Source: CAVUDO01 sp963740255 (GTDB lineage: Bacteria; Actinomycetota; Actinomycetes; Mycobacteriales; Cryptosporangiaceae). From it: a stretch of 64,000 nucleotides of DNA. Where the stretch lies: assembly GCA_963740255.1 (NCBI GenBank), contig CAVUDO010000006.1:744001-808000 (forward strand), given 5' to 3'. Positions within the stretch are counted from its first letter, which is position 1, and the number at the start of each line of letters is the position of its first letter. The notes beneath the pieces are model-generated. The model was not told where the DNA came from. It ran no database searches and saw only the letters and a program-made list of their open reading frames with translations. Positions 9,275 to 19,870 of the stretch are shown piece after piece. The position numbers and the translations under genes are program-made.

Positions 9275-9775
9275 CTAGCCGTGGAACGGCTTCAGGTCGA
9301 CGACGGTGGCCGAGATGCTGGCGCCGGCCGGGGTCGAGTAGGTGACCGTCTCGCCGGGCCGGTGGCCGAGGATCGCGGCGCCGAGTGCGGACTCGGGCGA
9401 GTAGACCGTGAGGTCGGTGGTCGCCGCGATCTCGCGGGAGCCGAGCAGGAACGTCTCGGAGTCCTCGGGGTCGTCGTCGAACTGGACGGTCACCACGATG
9501 CCGGGCGCCACCGCCTCGGCCGTCGTCGGCGCCGCGCCGACCGTGGCGGTGCGGAGCAGGTCCTCCAGCTGGCGGATGCGGGCTTCCTGCTTGCCCTGTT
9601 CCTCCTTGGCCGCGTGATAGCCGCCGTTCTCCTTGAGGTCGCCCTCTTCACGACGGCTGTGGATCTCCTGGGCCACCGACGTGCGGTTCGCGATGAGCTG
9701 GTCGAGCTCGGCCTTCAGCCGGTCGTGCGCCTCCTGGGTGAGCCAGGTGGCGGGCGCCTCGTCGGTGGTGGACAC
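9275..9775 (-). CDS. greA: transcription elongation factor GreA
   Basis: 166 residues. The N-terminal coiled coil (about 10-85) ends in the family motif EEGDLKENGGYHAAKEEQ, whose acidic tip reaches the RNA polymerase secondary channel and stimulates cleavage of backtracked RNA. The C-terminal FKBP-like domain (about 95-165) contains SPESALGAAILGHRPGE. It is convergent with ilvA and the two stops almost touch. Confidence 0.95.
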   Translation of the reverse strand: MSTTDEAPATWLTQEAHDRLKAELDQLIANRTSVAQEIHSRREEGDLKENGGYHAAKEEQGKQEARIRQLEDLLRTATVGAAPTTAEAVAPGIVVTVQFDDDPEDSETFLLGSREIAATTDLTVYSPESALGAAILGHRPGETVTYSTPAGASISATVVDLKPFHG

Positions 9776-9865
9776 GGATGCTCCTCGGGGTTACGCGAGC
9801 GGACTGCCGTAAAGCGGAGCTTCCTAGGATAGCCGCCCGAAACCGGCGGCCTCCCGGTCGCCGGG

Positions 9866-10273
9866 TCAGGCGACCGGGCCCGGGACGCAGCGGGGGACCT
9901 CGCCGGTCACCGCCCGCCGGGTCGTGGGCAGGGCATGGGTGAGCTCGACGGAGTCCGGCCCGGCGGCCACCGGGACCCGTGCCAGGCCGACCTGCGCGCC
10001 GTCGGCCGACCGTGCCCGGACCACGCAGGTGGCGGCCTCGCCGGCCGGCTTGCGCACCCGGAAGCTCACCCGGATCTCGGTGTCGGACACGATCGTGAAC
10101 CTCGTCACCTGGCCCTGGACCGGCGCGCCGCCGTACTGCCGGTAGAGCCCGACGGCCACGGCGAGCCCGGCCAGGACGACGGCTCCGGCCAGCACCGCCA
10201 CGACCCAGCGGGGGGTGCGGCGCGGCTCCCGGCGGCGGCCGTACCGGCCGGGCGGGAATGTCGGGGTCGTCAC
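9866..10273 (-). CDS. DUF4307 membrane protein
   Basis: 135 residues from the GTG at 10273, preceded by a strong AAGGAG site 8 bases away. A basic cytoplasmic N-terminus (RYGRRREPRRTPR) is followed by one helix (about 23-43) and an extracytoplasmic beta-rich domain with two Cys (ATCVVRARS and PRCVPG) that could pair. This is the layout of actinobacterial DUF4307, a family usually found beside mca, as here. Function unknown. Confidence 0.75.
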   Translation of the reverse strand: MTTPTFPPGRYGRRREPRRTPRWVVAVLAGAVVLAGLAVAVGLYRQYGGAPVQGQVTRFTIVSDTEIRVSFRVRKPAGEAATCVVRARSADGAQVGLARVPVAAGPDSVELTHALPTTRRAVTGEVPRCVPGPVA

Positions 10274-10435
10274 GGTGTTACTCCTTCTCGGAGGCGATCG
10301 ACGTGGGGTGTTCGCGCAGGCGGCACCGCCGAGATCGGATCTGTCGGGGTCGTCAGGGACAATCGTCGCGAGTGACGGCACCGGCCGCGCGCGTCCCGGT
10401 GTCGTCAGCTTCGCTTTCTTCGAGGAGATCCGCCA

Positions 10436-11317
10436 GTGTCCGAGCGTCTTCGCCTGATGGCGGTGCACGCCCATCCCGACGACGAGTCGAGCAAGGGCGC
10501 CGCGACGATGGTCCGCTACGTCCGGGAGGGCGTGGACGTCCTGGTCGCGACCTGTACGGGCGGCGAGCGCGGTTCGGTGCTCAACCCCAAGATGGACCGC
10601 CCCGAGATCTGGAAGGACCTGACCGAGGTCCGGCGGGTGGAGATGGACCGGGCCCGCGAGATCCTCGGCGTCGGGCAGGCGTGGCTGGGGTTCGTCGACT
10701 CCGGGCTGCCGGAAGGGGATCCACTGCCGCCGCTGCCCGACGGGTGCTTCGCTGTGCAGCCCCTGGAGGTGGCCGCCGCGCCGCTGGTCCGGCTGGTGCG
10801 CGAATTCCGGCCGCACGTGATGCTCACCTATGACGAGAACGGCGGCTACCCGCATCCCGACCACCTGATGTGCCATGCGGTCTCCGTCGAGGCGTTCGAC
10901 GCCGCGGGCGACCCGGACCGCTATCCCGGTCAGGGCCAGCCCTGGCAGCCGCTCAAGCTCTACTACCACATGACGTTCACCAAGCAGCGGCTCACCGCGG
11001 TCCACGAGGCGGCGCTCGCGGCGGGGCTGGAGTCCCCGTACGCCGAGTGGCTCGACACGTGGGACGACGCGAAGGACATCTCCCACCGGGTGACCACCCG
11101 GGTGCGGTGCGCCGAGCATTTCGGTGCCCGCGACGACGCCCTCCGCGCCCACGCCACCCAGGTCGATCCGGCCGGGCGCTGGTTCAGCGTCCCGCTGGAG
11201 CTGCAACAGAGCGCCTGGCCGACGGAGGACTACGAGCTGGCCCGGTCGGTGGTGGACACGCAACTGCCCGAGGACGACCTGTTCGCCGGCATCCGTGAGG
11301 CGGTGGTGGTGCGATGA
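10436..11317 (+). CDS. mca: mycothiol S-conjugate amidase
   Basis: 293 residues of the LmbE/PIG-L zinc amidase family. The metal motif HPDDE is at residues 13-17 and a second metal-binding His is in YPHPDHLM. The enzyme cleaves mycothiol conjugates of toxins to release mercapturates for export. Lineage-specific features include YYHMTFTKQRL and an extended C-terminus. It starts with GTG after GAGGAGA. The ATG of the next gene overlaps its stop (ATGA). Presence of mca implies mycothiol as the thiol buffer. Confidence 0.93.
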   Translation: MSERLRLMAVHAHPDDESSKGAATMVRYVREGVDVLVATCTGGERGSVLNPKMDRPEIWKDLTEVRRVEMDRAREILGVGQAWLGFVDSGLPEGDPLPPLPDGCFAVQPLEVAAAPLVRLVREFRPHVMLTYDENGGYPHPDHLMCHAVSVEAFDAAGDPDRYPGQGQPWQPLKLYYHMTFTKQRLTAVHEAALAAGLESPYAEWLDTWDDAKDISHRVTTRVRCAEHFGARDDALRAHATQVDPAGRWFSVPLELQQSAWPTEDYELARSVVDTQLPEDDLFAGIREAVVVR

Positions 11318-11547
11318 CCGCCCTGCTGGCGATCGGTCAGGTGCTTGCGGAGGACACCAACAACTTCGGTGACACCCGGAGCGGGGGAGTGGCCGGCCCG
11401 CTCGGCCTGGTGATCACGCTGCTCCTGATCACCGCGACGGTCCTGCTGATCCGCAACATGAATGCTCGGCTCCGACGCCTTCCCAAGTCATTCCCGCCGC
11501 CTGCGAAGTCCGAGGACGAGAACGCTCCGGACGGGCCAGCGGACTGA
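11314..11547 (+). CDS. single-pass membrane protein translated with mca
   Basis: 77 residues beginning in the last bases of mca (ATGA overlap). It has one membrane helix (LGLVITLLLITATVLLI, about 31-47) flanked by a short extracytoplasmic segment with DTNNFGDTRSGG, then a basic cytoplasmic stretch (RNMNARLRRLPKSF) and an acidic tail. Small proteins like this often follow mca in actinobacteria. The role is unknown and it could be an accessory to detoxification. Confidence 0.7.
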   Translation: MTALLAIGQVLAEDTNNFGDTRSGGVAGPLGLVITLLLITATVLLIRNMNARLRRLPKSFPPPAKSEDENAPDGPAD

Positions 11548-11994
11548 CCGCCCCGGTCGGCGGTTCGTAATCCGCTGGCGCCGACCAGGAGAATTCACGC
11601 AAGGTGTTCCTCATTTTACGCCCCGATATTATTGCGGGCGCTGTCTCTTGCCACTGTTGTCCTGAGTTGCCCAGTTGGTACAGCGGGTCAAACAGGGATT
11701 GAGATCACTCTTACGGCAAGACTATCGCCTTTCCGACAAATGCCCCGTTCTCCAGCCAACACGAGCCAATGTGTCGGTGTCCCTTGCGCTCGTCTGGTCT
11801 TACGCTCGGTGGGTGCTCGCAGTATTTGCGCGGGTCGCTGGCTATTTCCGAGGGGGACGGCTCCTCTGTCGTCGATGGGGTGACTCCTGATGTCAAGGCG
11901 TCGGCACAACCGTCTCCATCGGAGCGGCAACTCTCCTGTTGGCCGAGCGCGGGCTCGGCTTTCGACCAGACCACTTTGTGAAGGGACCAATCCA
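11548..11994. other. 447-bp lower-GC leader upstream of the repeat gene
   Basis: No convincing gene is seen. The stretch 11590-11900 is clearly less GC-rich than its surroundings and includes TATTAT at 11627-11632, which resembles a -10 box but lacks a good -35. The only supported element is the ribosome site GAAGGGA just before the ATG at 11995. The length and composition suggest a long 5' leader or imported DNA. Small open frames here lack start signals. Confidence 0.4.
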
Positions 11995-12312
11995 ATGAGG
12001 AACACCCGTCTGATTGTCCGGCCCGAGCTGACCAACGCCCCTGGTGCGCAGTGGGGTCAGCTGGACCGGGGTGCGCAGTGGGGTCAGCTGGACCGGGGTG
12101 CGCAGTGGGGTCAGTTCGATCGGGGTGCGCAGTGGGGTCAGTTCGATCGGGGTGCGCAGTGGGGTCAGCTGGACCGGGGTGCGCAGTGGGGTCAGTTCGA
12201 TCGGGGTGCGCAGTGGGGTCAGCTGGACCGGGGTGCGCAGTGGGGTCAGCTGGACCGGGGTGCGCAGTGGGGTGGCCGGCGTACCGGGGGCAACGTCGCC
12301 GTTGCCGGGTAA
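11995..12312 (+). CDS. tandem-repeat peptide, (GAQWGQ[L/F]DR)x8, unknown function
   Basis: 105 residues from ATG with GAAGGGA eight bases upstream. A 16-residue N-terminus (MRNTRLIVRPELTNAP) is followed by eight perfect nine-residue units GAQWGQLDR or GAQWGQFDR in the order L,L,F,F,L,F,L,L. A partial ninth GAQWG and a tail GRRTGGNVAVAG complete the protein. There is no signal peptide or membrane segment. All three plus-strand frames are open across the repeats, but only this frame has a start with a ribosome site, and the two unit variants change the protein least in this frame. It could be a multi-core modified-peptide precursor, a repeat adhesin-like or scaffold peptide, or simply a translated minisatellite. 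No modifying enzyme is adjacent. Confidence 0.6.
   Translation: MRNTRLIVRPELTNAPGAQWGQLDRGAQWGQLDRGAQWGQFDRGAQWGQFDRGAQWGQLDRGAQWGQFDRGAQWGQLDRGAQWGQLDRGAQWGGRRTGGNVAVAG
12043..12273 (+). repeat. 27-bp tandem repeat array, 8 full copies plus a 15-bp partial
   Basis: Units start at 12043 and recur every 27 bp to 12258, followed by the first 15 bp of a ninth. Each unit begins GGTGCGCAGTGGGGTCAG. Two discrete variants differ at three positions in the last 9 bp (CTGGACCGG or TTCGATCGG). No unique spacers lie between copies, so it is not a CRISPR array. Each unit contains GGTC...GACC or GGTC...GATC arms five bases apart, which can form a small hairpin in RNA. Confidence 0.95.
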
Positions 12313-12474
12313 GGCACGACCTCGCATAGTTTGGTGATGTTTGTTCCCCACGTCCGCTGACTCGGCATCAGTCGCGGCTGGAAGGTTCCCTGAGGGCTCC
12401 TCATCGGGGAAGATCGGCGTGCGGACAGGCGCACGGCCTGTGCGAGGTGACGCTTGGGTCGGTGAGGTGCCGCA

Positions 12475-15060
12475 GTGGAGGCAGTGACGGGTTCTGCCGT
12501 CGTCGGGCTTCCACGTCGTCTGCGTCTTGTGGTGACGGGCGCCGCGGCACTTGGTGCCGTATGCATCTGTGCGGCTGTCGCGTGGGCCGTGAGCGCTGGT
12601 CAGGTCGCATGGGGCCCGGTTCTCGCGGCTGTGGCGTTGGTCGTAATAAGCCGTTTCGTGGTGCTCCGACTGCAGGTCGGGAGTAACGCCGTCCTGGTGG
12701 ACTGGAGTGAGTCCGCGCTCGTGCTGGCCGTCGTGCTCGGGGGACCGCCGTGGTTGGTGCTCGCCGCGACGACCGGCGTGGCCCTGGCCAACGCATGGCG
12801 ACGGGCCGAGGCCGTCAAGCTGCTCTACAACGTCGCCATCACGGCTATTGCCGCGACGTGTGCGGTGCTGGTCCTGACCGCTTGGGGGTTCGCCGCTCTC
12901 GACCCGCTGTCCGGACGGGGAGTATCGGCCCTCGTCCTTGCCGCGACGGTGTGCTGGGTGGTCGACCACTTCGGCATCGCCCTCGTGGTGGCGATATCCC
13001 GCGGGACCACCACGGCGTCGGTCTTCTTCGACGGACTGAGCATGAAGGTCCTCGTCCTGGTGGGCAACGTGGGGGTTGCCTTCGCCGTGCTGGCCGCGGC
13101 GCGGTTCGAGCCGCGGCTGCTCCTCGCGCTCCCGCCGATCCTGTGGCTCGTGCACCAGGCCTATGCGGGCCGCATCCGGGCCCGCACCGAGCGGCGGACC
13201 TGGCAGCAGCTCGCGTCGGCCACCCACAGCATGAGCCAGCTCGACGTCCGCGCGGTGGTCGGGAGTGCCGTGGCCGGTGCGGCCCGGCTGTTCTGCGCCG
13301 ACATCGTCGAGGTGGAGATCAACCGCGCCAACGGCCGCACGCTGCACGCCCGGGGCGACGCGACGTCGGTCGTCTGGCGCGCGACGCCGATCGTGGTCCG
13401 AGCCGAGCCGAGCGTGTACGTCGCTCCGCTGTCCAACGGGCGCGGCGGCGTCCTCGGGCAGATCCGGCTGTGCTTCCGCTCGGACTTCCGGCTCGGCGAA
13501 CGGGAACGGCTCACCCTCTCCACGTTCGCCGACGCCCTCGCGTCCGCCCTGCGCAACGCCGAGATCCACGAGCAGCTCCGCGGGCTCGCCGACCGGAAGG
13601 CATACGAGGCCACCCATGATCCGTTGACCGGGTTGGCCAACCGCACCTTCCTGCTCGAGACCGGGAGCGACGCGTTGGGCGAGGCCGGTGGCGGCGCGGT
13701 CGCGCTGCTGCTGCTGGACTTCGACCATTTCAAACAGGTCAACGACACGCTCGGCCACGACGCCGGCGACCTGCTGCTGTTGCAGGCCTCCGCCCGGATG
13801 CGCGCGTCCGCCGGCCCCGGCGAGGTGCTGGCCAGGCTCGGTGGCGACGAGTTCGCATTGCTGATTCCCGGCCTCCGGGACGTCGCCTCGGCGACCGTGG
13901 TGGCCCAGCAGCGCGCCGCAGCGTTACTCGCGGCGGTCGCCGAGCCCACCGTCGTCGGCAGCGTGGAGCTGGCCGTCGAGGCCAGCGTGGGCGTGTCCGT
14001 CGCACGGGTAGGCAGCTGCGACATCGCCGAGCTGCTCCGGCGGGCAGACATCGCGATGTACCAGGCGAAAGGATCCGGGCGGGCGATCGCCGGCTACGAC
14101 GCGGCCTCCGACGAGGCCAGCGTCGACCGGCTGGCGGTCGCGACGGAGATGCAGGCCGCGCTCGAACTCGGCAACCAGATCGTCCTGGACTACCAGCCCA
14201 GCGTGGACCTGGCCACCGGCGCGCCGCTGGGCGCGGAGGCGCTCGTGCGCTGGCAGCACCCGCGGCGCGGGCTGCTCGGACCGTCGGACTTCATCCCGCA
14301 CATCGAGCAGACCGACCTGATCGGTCCGCTCACCCGGCACGTGCTCGACCTCGCGCTGGCCGCCTGCGCGGAGTGGTCGCGACACGGCATCGTGGTGCCG
14401 GTCGCCGTCAACCTCTCCGCGCGGGCACTGCTCGACCGGGAACTGCCCCACCGCGTCGGCCGCCTGCTCGACCGGCACCGCGTCCCCCCGCCGATGCTGG
14501 TGCTGGAGATCACCGAGACCGCGATGATGAGCGAGCTCGACGTGGTCGACTCCGTCCTTGAGGCACTGCGGGCCCGGGGCGTCCAGCTCTCCCTCGACGA
14601 CTTCGGCACCGGCTACTCGTCACTGACGTTCCTGGCCAGGGTCAAGCCGGACGAGGTGAAGATCGACCGCGGCTTCGTGGCCGCCATGCACTCCTCCCGC
14701 GAGGCCGCGGCCATCGTTCGGACCACGGTGGAACTCGCCCGGAGCCTCGGCCTGCGGGTGATCGCCGAAGGGGTGGAGACCGCCGGCCAGGCCGCGGTGC
14801 TCGCCCAGCTCGGATGTCACGGCGCACAGGGGTACCACCTCTACCCGCCGCTGACCGCCCGGCACACGCTGACCGCGCTGTCCTCGGCCGCGGAGTCGGC
14901 CGCGGGGCGGGAGACCGCCACGGTGATCCCGCTGAGCCCGAGGCGGGTGAGCTGGCTCGGCCGCACCGTCGAGGGCTCGCCCGATCGGCCCTCGGGCAGC
15001 GGCCAGGCGCCTGGCGGCCGTGCTCCGGGCACCGTGCCGCCGGACGATGTGGCGGACTGA
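12475..15060 (+). CDS. GGDEF-EAL c-di-GMP turnover protein with membrane and GAF-like sensor
   Basis: About 861 residues from the GTG at 12475 (a second GTG lies 9 bp later). Residues about 15-230 contain six or seven hydrophobic helices, forming a membrane sensor. Residues about 250-370 resemble a GAF domain. The cyclase motif GGDEF is intact at 456-460. The phosphodiesterase domain has EAL at 588-590, LEITETAMM, DDFGTGYSS (about 707) and IAEGVET. Both catalytic signatures look intact, so the protein could make or degrade c-di-GMP. The C-terminal about 50 residues are Pro/Gly-rich. It starts 162 bp after the repeat-peptide gene on the same strand. Confidence 0.92.
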   Translation: MEAVTGSAVVGLPRRLRLVVTGAAALGAVCICAAVAWAVSAGQVAWGPVLAAVALVVISRFVVLRLQVGSNAVLVDWSESALVLAVVLGGPPWLVLAATTGVALANAWRRAEAVKLLYNVAITAIAATCAVLVLTAWGFAALDPLSGRGVSALVLAATVCWVVDHFGIALVVAISRGTTTASVFFDGLSMKVLVLVGNVGVAFAVLAAARFEPRLLLALPPILWLVHQAYAGRIRARTERRTWQQLASATHSMSQLDVRAVVGSAVAGAARLFCADIVEVEINRANGRTLHARGDATSVVWRATPIVVRAEPSVYVAPLSNGRGGVLGQIRLCFRSDFRLGERERLTLSTFADALASALRNAEIHEQLRGLADRKAYEATHDPLTGLANRTFLLETGSDALGEAGGGAVALLLLDFDHFKQVNDTLGHDAGDLLLLQASARMRASAGPGEVLARLGGDEFALLIPGLRDVASATVVAQQRAAALLAAVAEPTVVGSVELAVEASVGVSVARVGSCDIAELLRRADIAMYQAKGSGRAIAGYDAASDEASVDRLAVATEMQAALELGNQIVLDYQPSVDLATGAPLGAEALVRWQHPRRGLLGPSDFIPHIEQTDLIGPLTRHVLDLALAACAEWSRHGIVVPVAVNLSARALLDRELPHRVGRLLDRHRVPPPMLVLEITETAMMSELDVVDSVLEALRARGVQLSLDDFGTGYSSLTFLARVKPDEVKIDRGFVAAMHSSREAAAIVRTTVELARSLGLRVIAEGVETAGQAAVLAQLGCHGAQGYHLYPPLTARHTLTALSSAAESAAGRETATVIPLSPRRVSWLGRTVEGSPDRPSGSGQAPGGRAPGTVPPDDVAD

Positions 15061-15212
15061 CGGCCGACCGATCACCTGGCCGGCCGACGACCTGACCGCG
15101 GCTCGCCCGGGCGGCGGGAAGGCGGCGCCAACCGACCTGCGGGTGCCGTGGTGGCGTGCCTCAGGCACCATGGTGGCGAACACCCATCACCCTCCTGTAC
15201 GGAGCTGACCCG

Positions 15213-16409
15213 GTGACCCCTACGCCGCACGCCCCCGTCGTCCGCCGCCTCACCGTTGCGCTCTCGGTCGCGGCCATGGTCACGCTGACGGCCTGCTCGT
15301 CCCCGCTCGGCGGCCCCGCCGCCTCGCCGTCGCCGGACGCCGCCAAGGTGGGCGTCGTGCCGGCGGCGAACGCGTCCGGTGTCGCGCCCGCCACGCCGGT
15401 GCTCGTCACCGTCGACAAGGGGCGGCTCACCGCGGTCGCAGTGCGTTCCAACGGCGGTGACGTGGTGGAGGGCGCGCTCGACCCGGCCGGCCGGCAGTGG
15501 ACCAGCAAGGGCAAGCTCTCCTTCGGCGCGACCTACTCCGTCCAGGTCACCAGCGACCAGGGCAAGCCCACGACCAGTACGTTCACCACCGCCCCGAAGC
15601 CCGGCACCGACCAGTCGGTGCGGACGTCGAGCACGGTCGGGGACGGGAAGACCTACGGGATCGGCATGCCGATCATCCTCAGGCTCAGCCGGTCGCTGAA
15701 GACCCCGGCCGAGCGTGCGGCGTACGAGCGTGCGGTGAAGGTCCGGTCGGAGCCGGCGACCACCGGGGCCTGGGGCTGGATCAGCGGCACCGAGGTGCAC
15801 TTCCGGCCCGCGACCTACTGGGCGCCGGGCAGCAGCGTCCACGTCGAGGTCGACACCGCCGGGCGGAAGATCGAGGACGCCTGGGGCCGCACCGACATCA
15901 CCGTCGACTTCAAGATCGGCACCGGCCGCCAGGTGGTCGTCGACTCGGCCACTCACCAGATGCGGGTGGTCGAGGGTGGCCAGGTCGTCCGGACCATCCC
16001 GGTGAGTCTCGGCGAGCCGAAGTTCCCGTCCAGCAGCGGCACGATGGTCCTCATCGACAAGCGGCCCACGGCCCTGTTCGACTCGTCCACCTACGGCCTG
16101 CCGGTGGACTCGCCGGACGGCTACCGGACCAAGGTGCAGTACGCGATGCGGCTGACCTGGGGCGGCGAGTTCATCCACGCCGCACCGTGGTCGGTCGGCG
16201 ACCAGGGGCGCCGGAACGTCTCACACGGCTGCATCAACGTATCGACGGCGAACGCTGTCTGGCTCTACAACCGCCTGCAGGTCGGCGACCCGGTGACGGT
16301 GAAGAACACCGAGACCACGGTGCAGGTCGGCAACGGATGGTCGGACTGGAGCGTCGACTTCCCCACCTGGTTGAAGCGCTCGGCCACCGGCGAGCAGCAG
16401 ACCGCCTGA
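15213..16409 (+). CDS. L,D-transpeptidase lipoprotein (Ig-like plus YkuD domains)
   Basis: 398 residues from the GTG at 15213, chosen because GGAG lies 8 bases upstream and a signal peptide follows at once. The lipobox LTAC puts the lipidated Cys at 28. Two Ig-like beta domains (about 60-270) precede the YkuD catalytic domain. The catalytic motif SHGCINVS has its nucleophile at Cys340, with HAAPWS just before. It would form 3-3 cross-links in peptidoglycan on the outer face of the membrane. It is monocistronic by spacing. Confidence 0.93.
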   Translation: MTPTPHAPVVRRLTVALSVAAMVTLTACSSPLGGPAASPSPDAAKVGVVPAANASGVAPATPVLVTVDKGRLTAVAVRSNGGDVVEGALDPAGRQWTSKGKLSFGATYSVQVTSDQGKPTTSTFTTAPKPGTDQSVRTSSTVGDGKTYGIGMPIILRLSRSLKTPAERAAYERAVKVRSEPATTGAWGWISGTEVHFRPATYWAPGSSVHVEVDTAGRKIEDAWGRTDITVDFKIGTGRQVVVDSATHQMRVVEGGQVVRTIPVSLGEPKFPSSSGTMVLIDKRPTALFDSSTYGLPVDSPDGYRTKVQYAMRLTWGGEFIHAAPWSVGDQGRRNVSHGCINVSTANAVWLYNRLQVGDPVTVKNTETTVQVGNGWSDWSVDFPTWLKRSATGEQQTA

Positions 16410-16509
16410 GCGGGCGGCCGCGCGCTCCCCTCCGGTCCGCCGGCCGACGGCCATGACGGCACCCCGCCCGCCGTGCGACACGCTCCCGGCCACCAGGCAG
16501 GATCGGACC

Positions 16510-18480
<1,971 letters not shown>

Positions 18481-18481
18481 C

Positions 18482-18505
18482 TCCGCGGACCGTTGGCCCC
18501 GCGGA
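18482..18505. terminator. hairpin between convergent genes
   Basis: Perfect 7-bp arms TCCGCGG (18482-18488) and CCGCGGA (18499-18505) with a 10-nt loop, starting right after the stop at 18480. It could serve the DUF255 gene and possibly the convergent secreted-protein gene. Confidence 0.4.
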
Positions 18506-18573
18506 CGCCGGCCCGACCGTCGCCGTACCGCCAGGCGCCCCTGGTCCGGCCGCCCGGCGGTGTCCGTGCGCTC

Positions 18574-19536
18574 TCAGCCGCGGTACGGGTTGCTCAGGTA
18601 GGTGCGGCTGAAGGTGCCCTCGTTGCCGAAGTACGTTGCCACCAGGTACGCCGGGTCGGTGGCGAGCATGCCGCGCGGGAGGTCGCTGCCGTCGTTGGCG
18701 TCGTCCCAGCCCCACGCGGCGTTGGCGGCGTTGTCCTTGCCGTTGTCGCCGCGGAACGTGCCGTAGCTGGCGAACGTCTGGCTGTCGAGGCGACGCGACC
18801 ACAGGCCCGCGGCGGCGAACGAGTTCACCAGCCGGTAGGGCACGGAGCGGTCGTTGCCGCCGGTGGGCGCCTCGGCGGCGCCGGTGGTGGGGTAGTACAC
18901 GACGCCGTCGCCGCCCGGGAAGGCCGCGCCGTTCCAGGCTTTGAGCCCGTGGCCCTTCGCCTCCTGGTAGGTGGTCGGGCGAGCGGTGCCGTTGTGGGTC
19001 TGCATGCGTACGGTGCCGTCGATGCTCTCCCGGCCGTTCGTGAACGGGCTGCCGGCGGGGGTGTAGGAGAAGAAGTCCGAGTGCGCCACGGTGACCATCG
19101 CCTCCAGCGCCCCGTACGGGGTGCCGTTCTTGCGGACGGTCAGCACCAGGCCTTCCATGTCGTTCTCGTGGTGGTCGCGGCCGAGCGGATCGGGATAGTC
19201 GACCCAGTCCCGCGGGTGGTAGAAGGCGTAGAGGACGAACCAGTGCGTGGAGGTGTCGACCACCGAGTAGTAGGCGGTGCCGGTGAGCCGGGCCACGCTG
19301 ACACCCTGGGCCTCCCAGTTGTCGAGGGTGTTCCACTCCCCGTCGAAGTCCACAGCGGACACGTAGTCGGCGTCGTAGTCGGAGTTGTCGGTGTCCTGAT
19401 AGTGCACGGGCGCCCAGCGCTGGGCCAGCGCGGCGGCCGTGGGCGCGGCCAGCGCGGGCGACGCGGGGCCGACGAGCGGCGAGATCGCGGCGGTGAGCAG
19501 GATGCCGGCGATCGCGAGGCGAGGGAACAGGGCCAT
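18574..19536 (-). CDS. secreted protein, possibly NPP1/Vps62-like
   Basis: 320 residues from ATG at 19536 with a strong GGAGG site. A Sec signal peptide (MALFPRLAIAGILLTAAISP) ends near the AxA site ALAAPTA at about residue 31. The mature protein has many aromatics, the sequence HWFVLYAFYHPRDW, and HHENDMEGLVLTV, which recalls the H-x-x-D-x-E motif of NPP1-type secreted proteins. The family assignment is weak. No membrane anchor is present, so it is probably released. Confidence 0.6.
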   Translation of the reverse strand: MALFPRLAIAGILLTAAISPLVGPASPALAAPTAAALAQRWAPVHYQDTDNSDYDADYVSAVDFDGEWNTLDNWEAQGVSVARLTGTAYYSVVDTSTHWFVLYAFYHPRDWVDYPDPLGRDHHENDMEGLVLTVRKNGTPYGALEAMVTVAHSDFFSYTPAGSPFTNGRESIDGTVRMQTHNGTARPTTYQEAKGHGLKAWNGAAFPGGDGVVYYPTTGAAEAPTGGNDRSVPYRLVNSFAAAGLWSRRLDSQTFASYGTFRGDNGKDNAANAAWGWDDANDGSDLPRGMLATDPAYLVATYFGNEGTFSRTYLSNPYRG

Positions 19537-19870
19537 TGTCCGTACCTCCGGTCCAGGATCCGTGCCTGCAGGATCGCGCACGGCAGTGCCCTCCGTCGTC
19601 GAGTTGCACAAAGAGCGGGGCAAAGAGGCAGAGGTCTGACAAACCTTCACGACGGGGACATCGCGGATCCGCCAGGCGGGCGCCGAAACGTCACCTCGGC
19701 GCGACGGCCGTCGAGGCCCGGAGGCGTCCGGAGGCGCGAGGGGGAGACACGTCCCGGCGGACCGCACGGGCGTCCGTGGCCGACGGTGGCTCGGGCCGGG
19801 GCGCCGGCCGGCGCCCGTATGATCGGGTCCCAGGGCAGAGACGTGTTCGGCGAGTGGAGAAGCGACGTTC
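19537..19870. other. 334-bp divergent intergenic region
   Basis: No gene is supported here. It separates the secreted-protein gene (minus) from the asparagine-synthetase-like gene (plus) and must hold both promoters. No clear -35/-10 pair or long palindrome was recognised. Confidence 0.4.

Noticed and set aside
12043..12273. Tandem repeats as a CRISPR array
   Set aside because: The 27-bp units abut with no unique spacers, and no cas genes are nearby.
11893..13758. A 621-residue minus-strand frame across the repeats and the GGDEF-EAL gene
   Set aside because: It is a mirror of the plus-strand repeat and coding region, has no ribosome site, and its sequence is a low-complexity shadow of high-GC coding.
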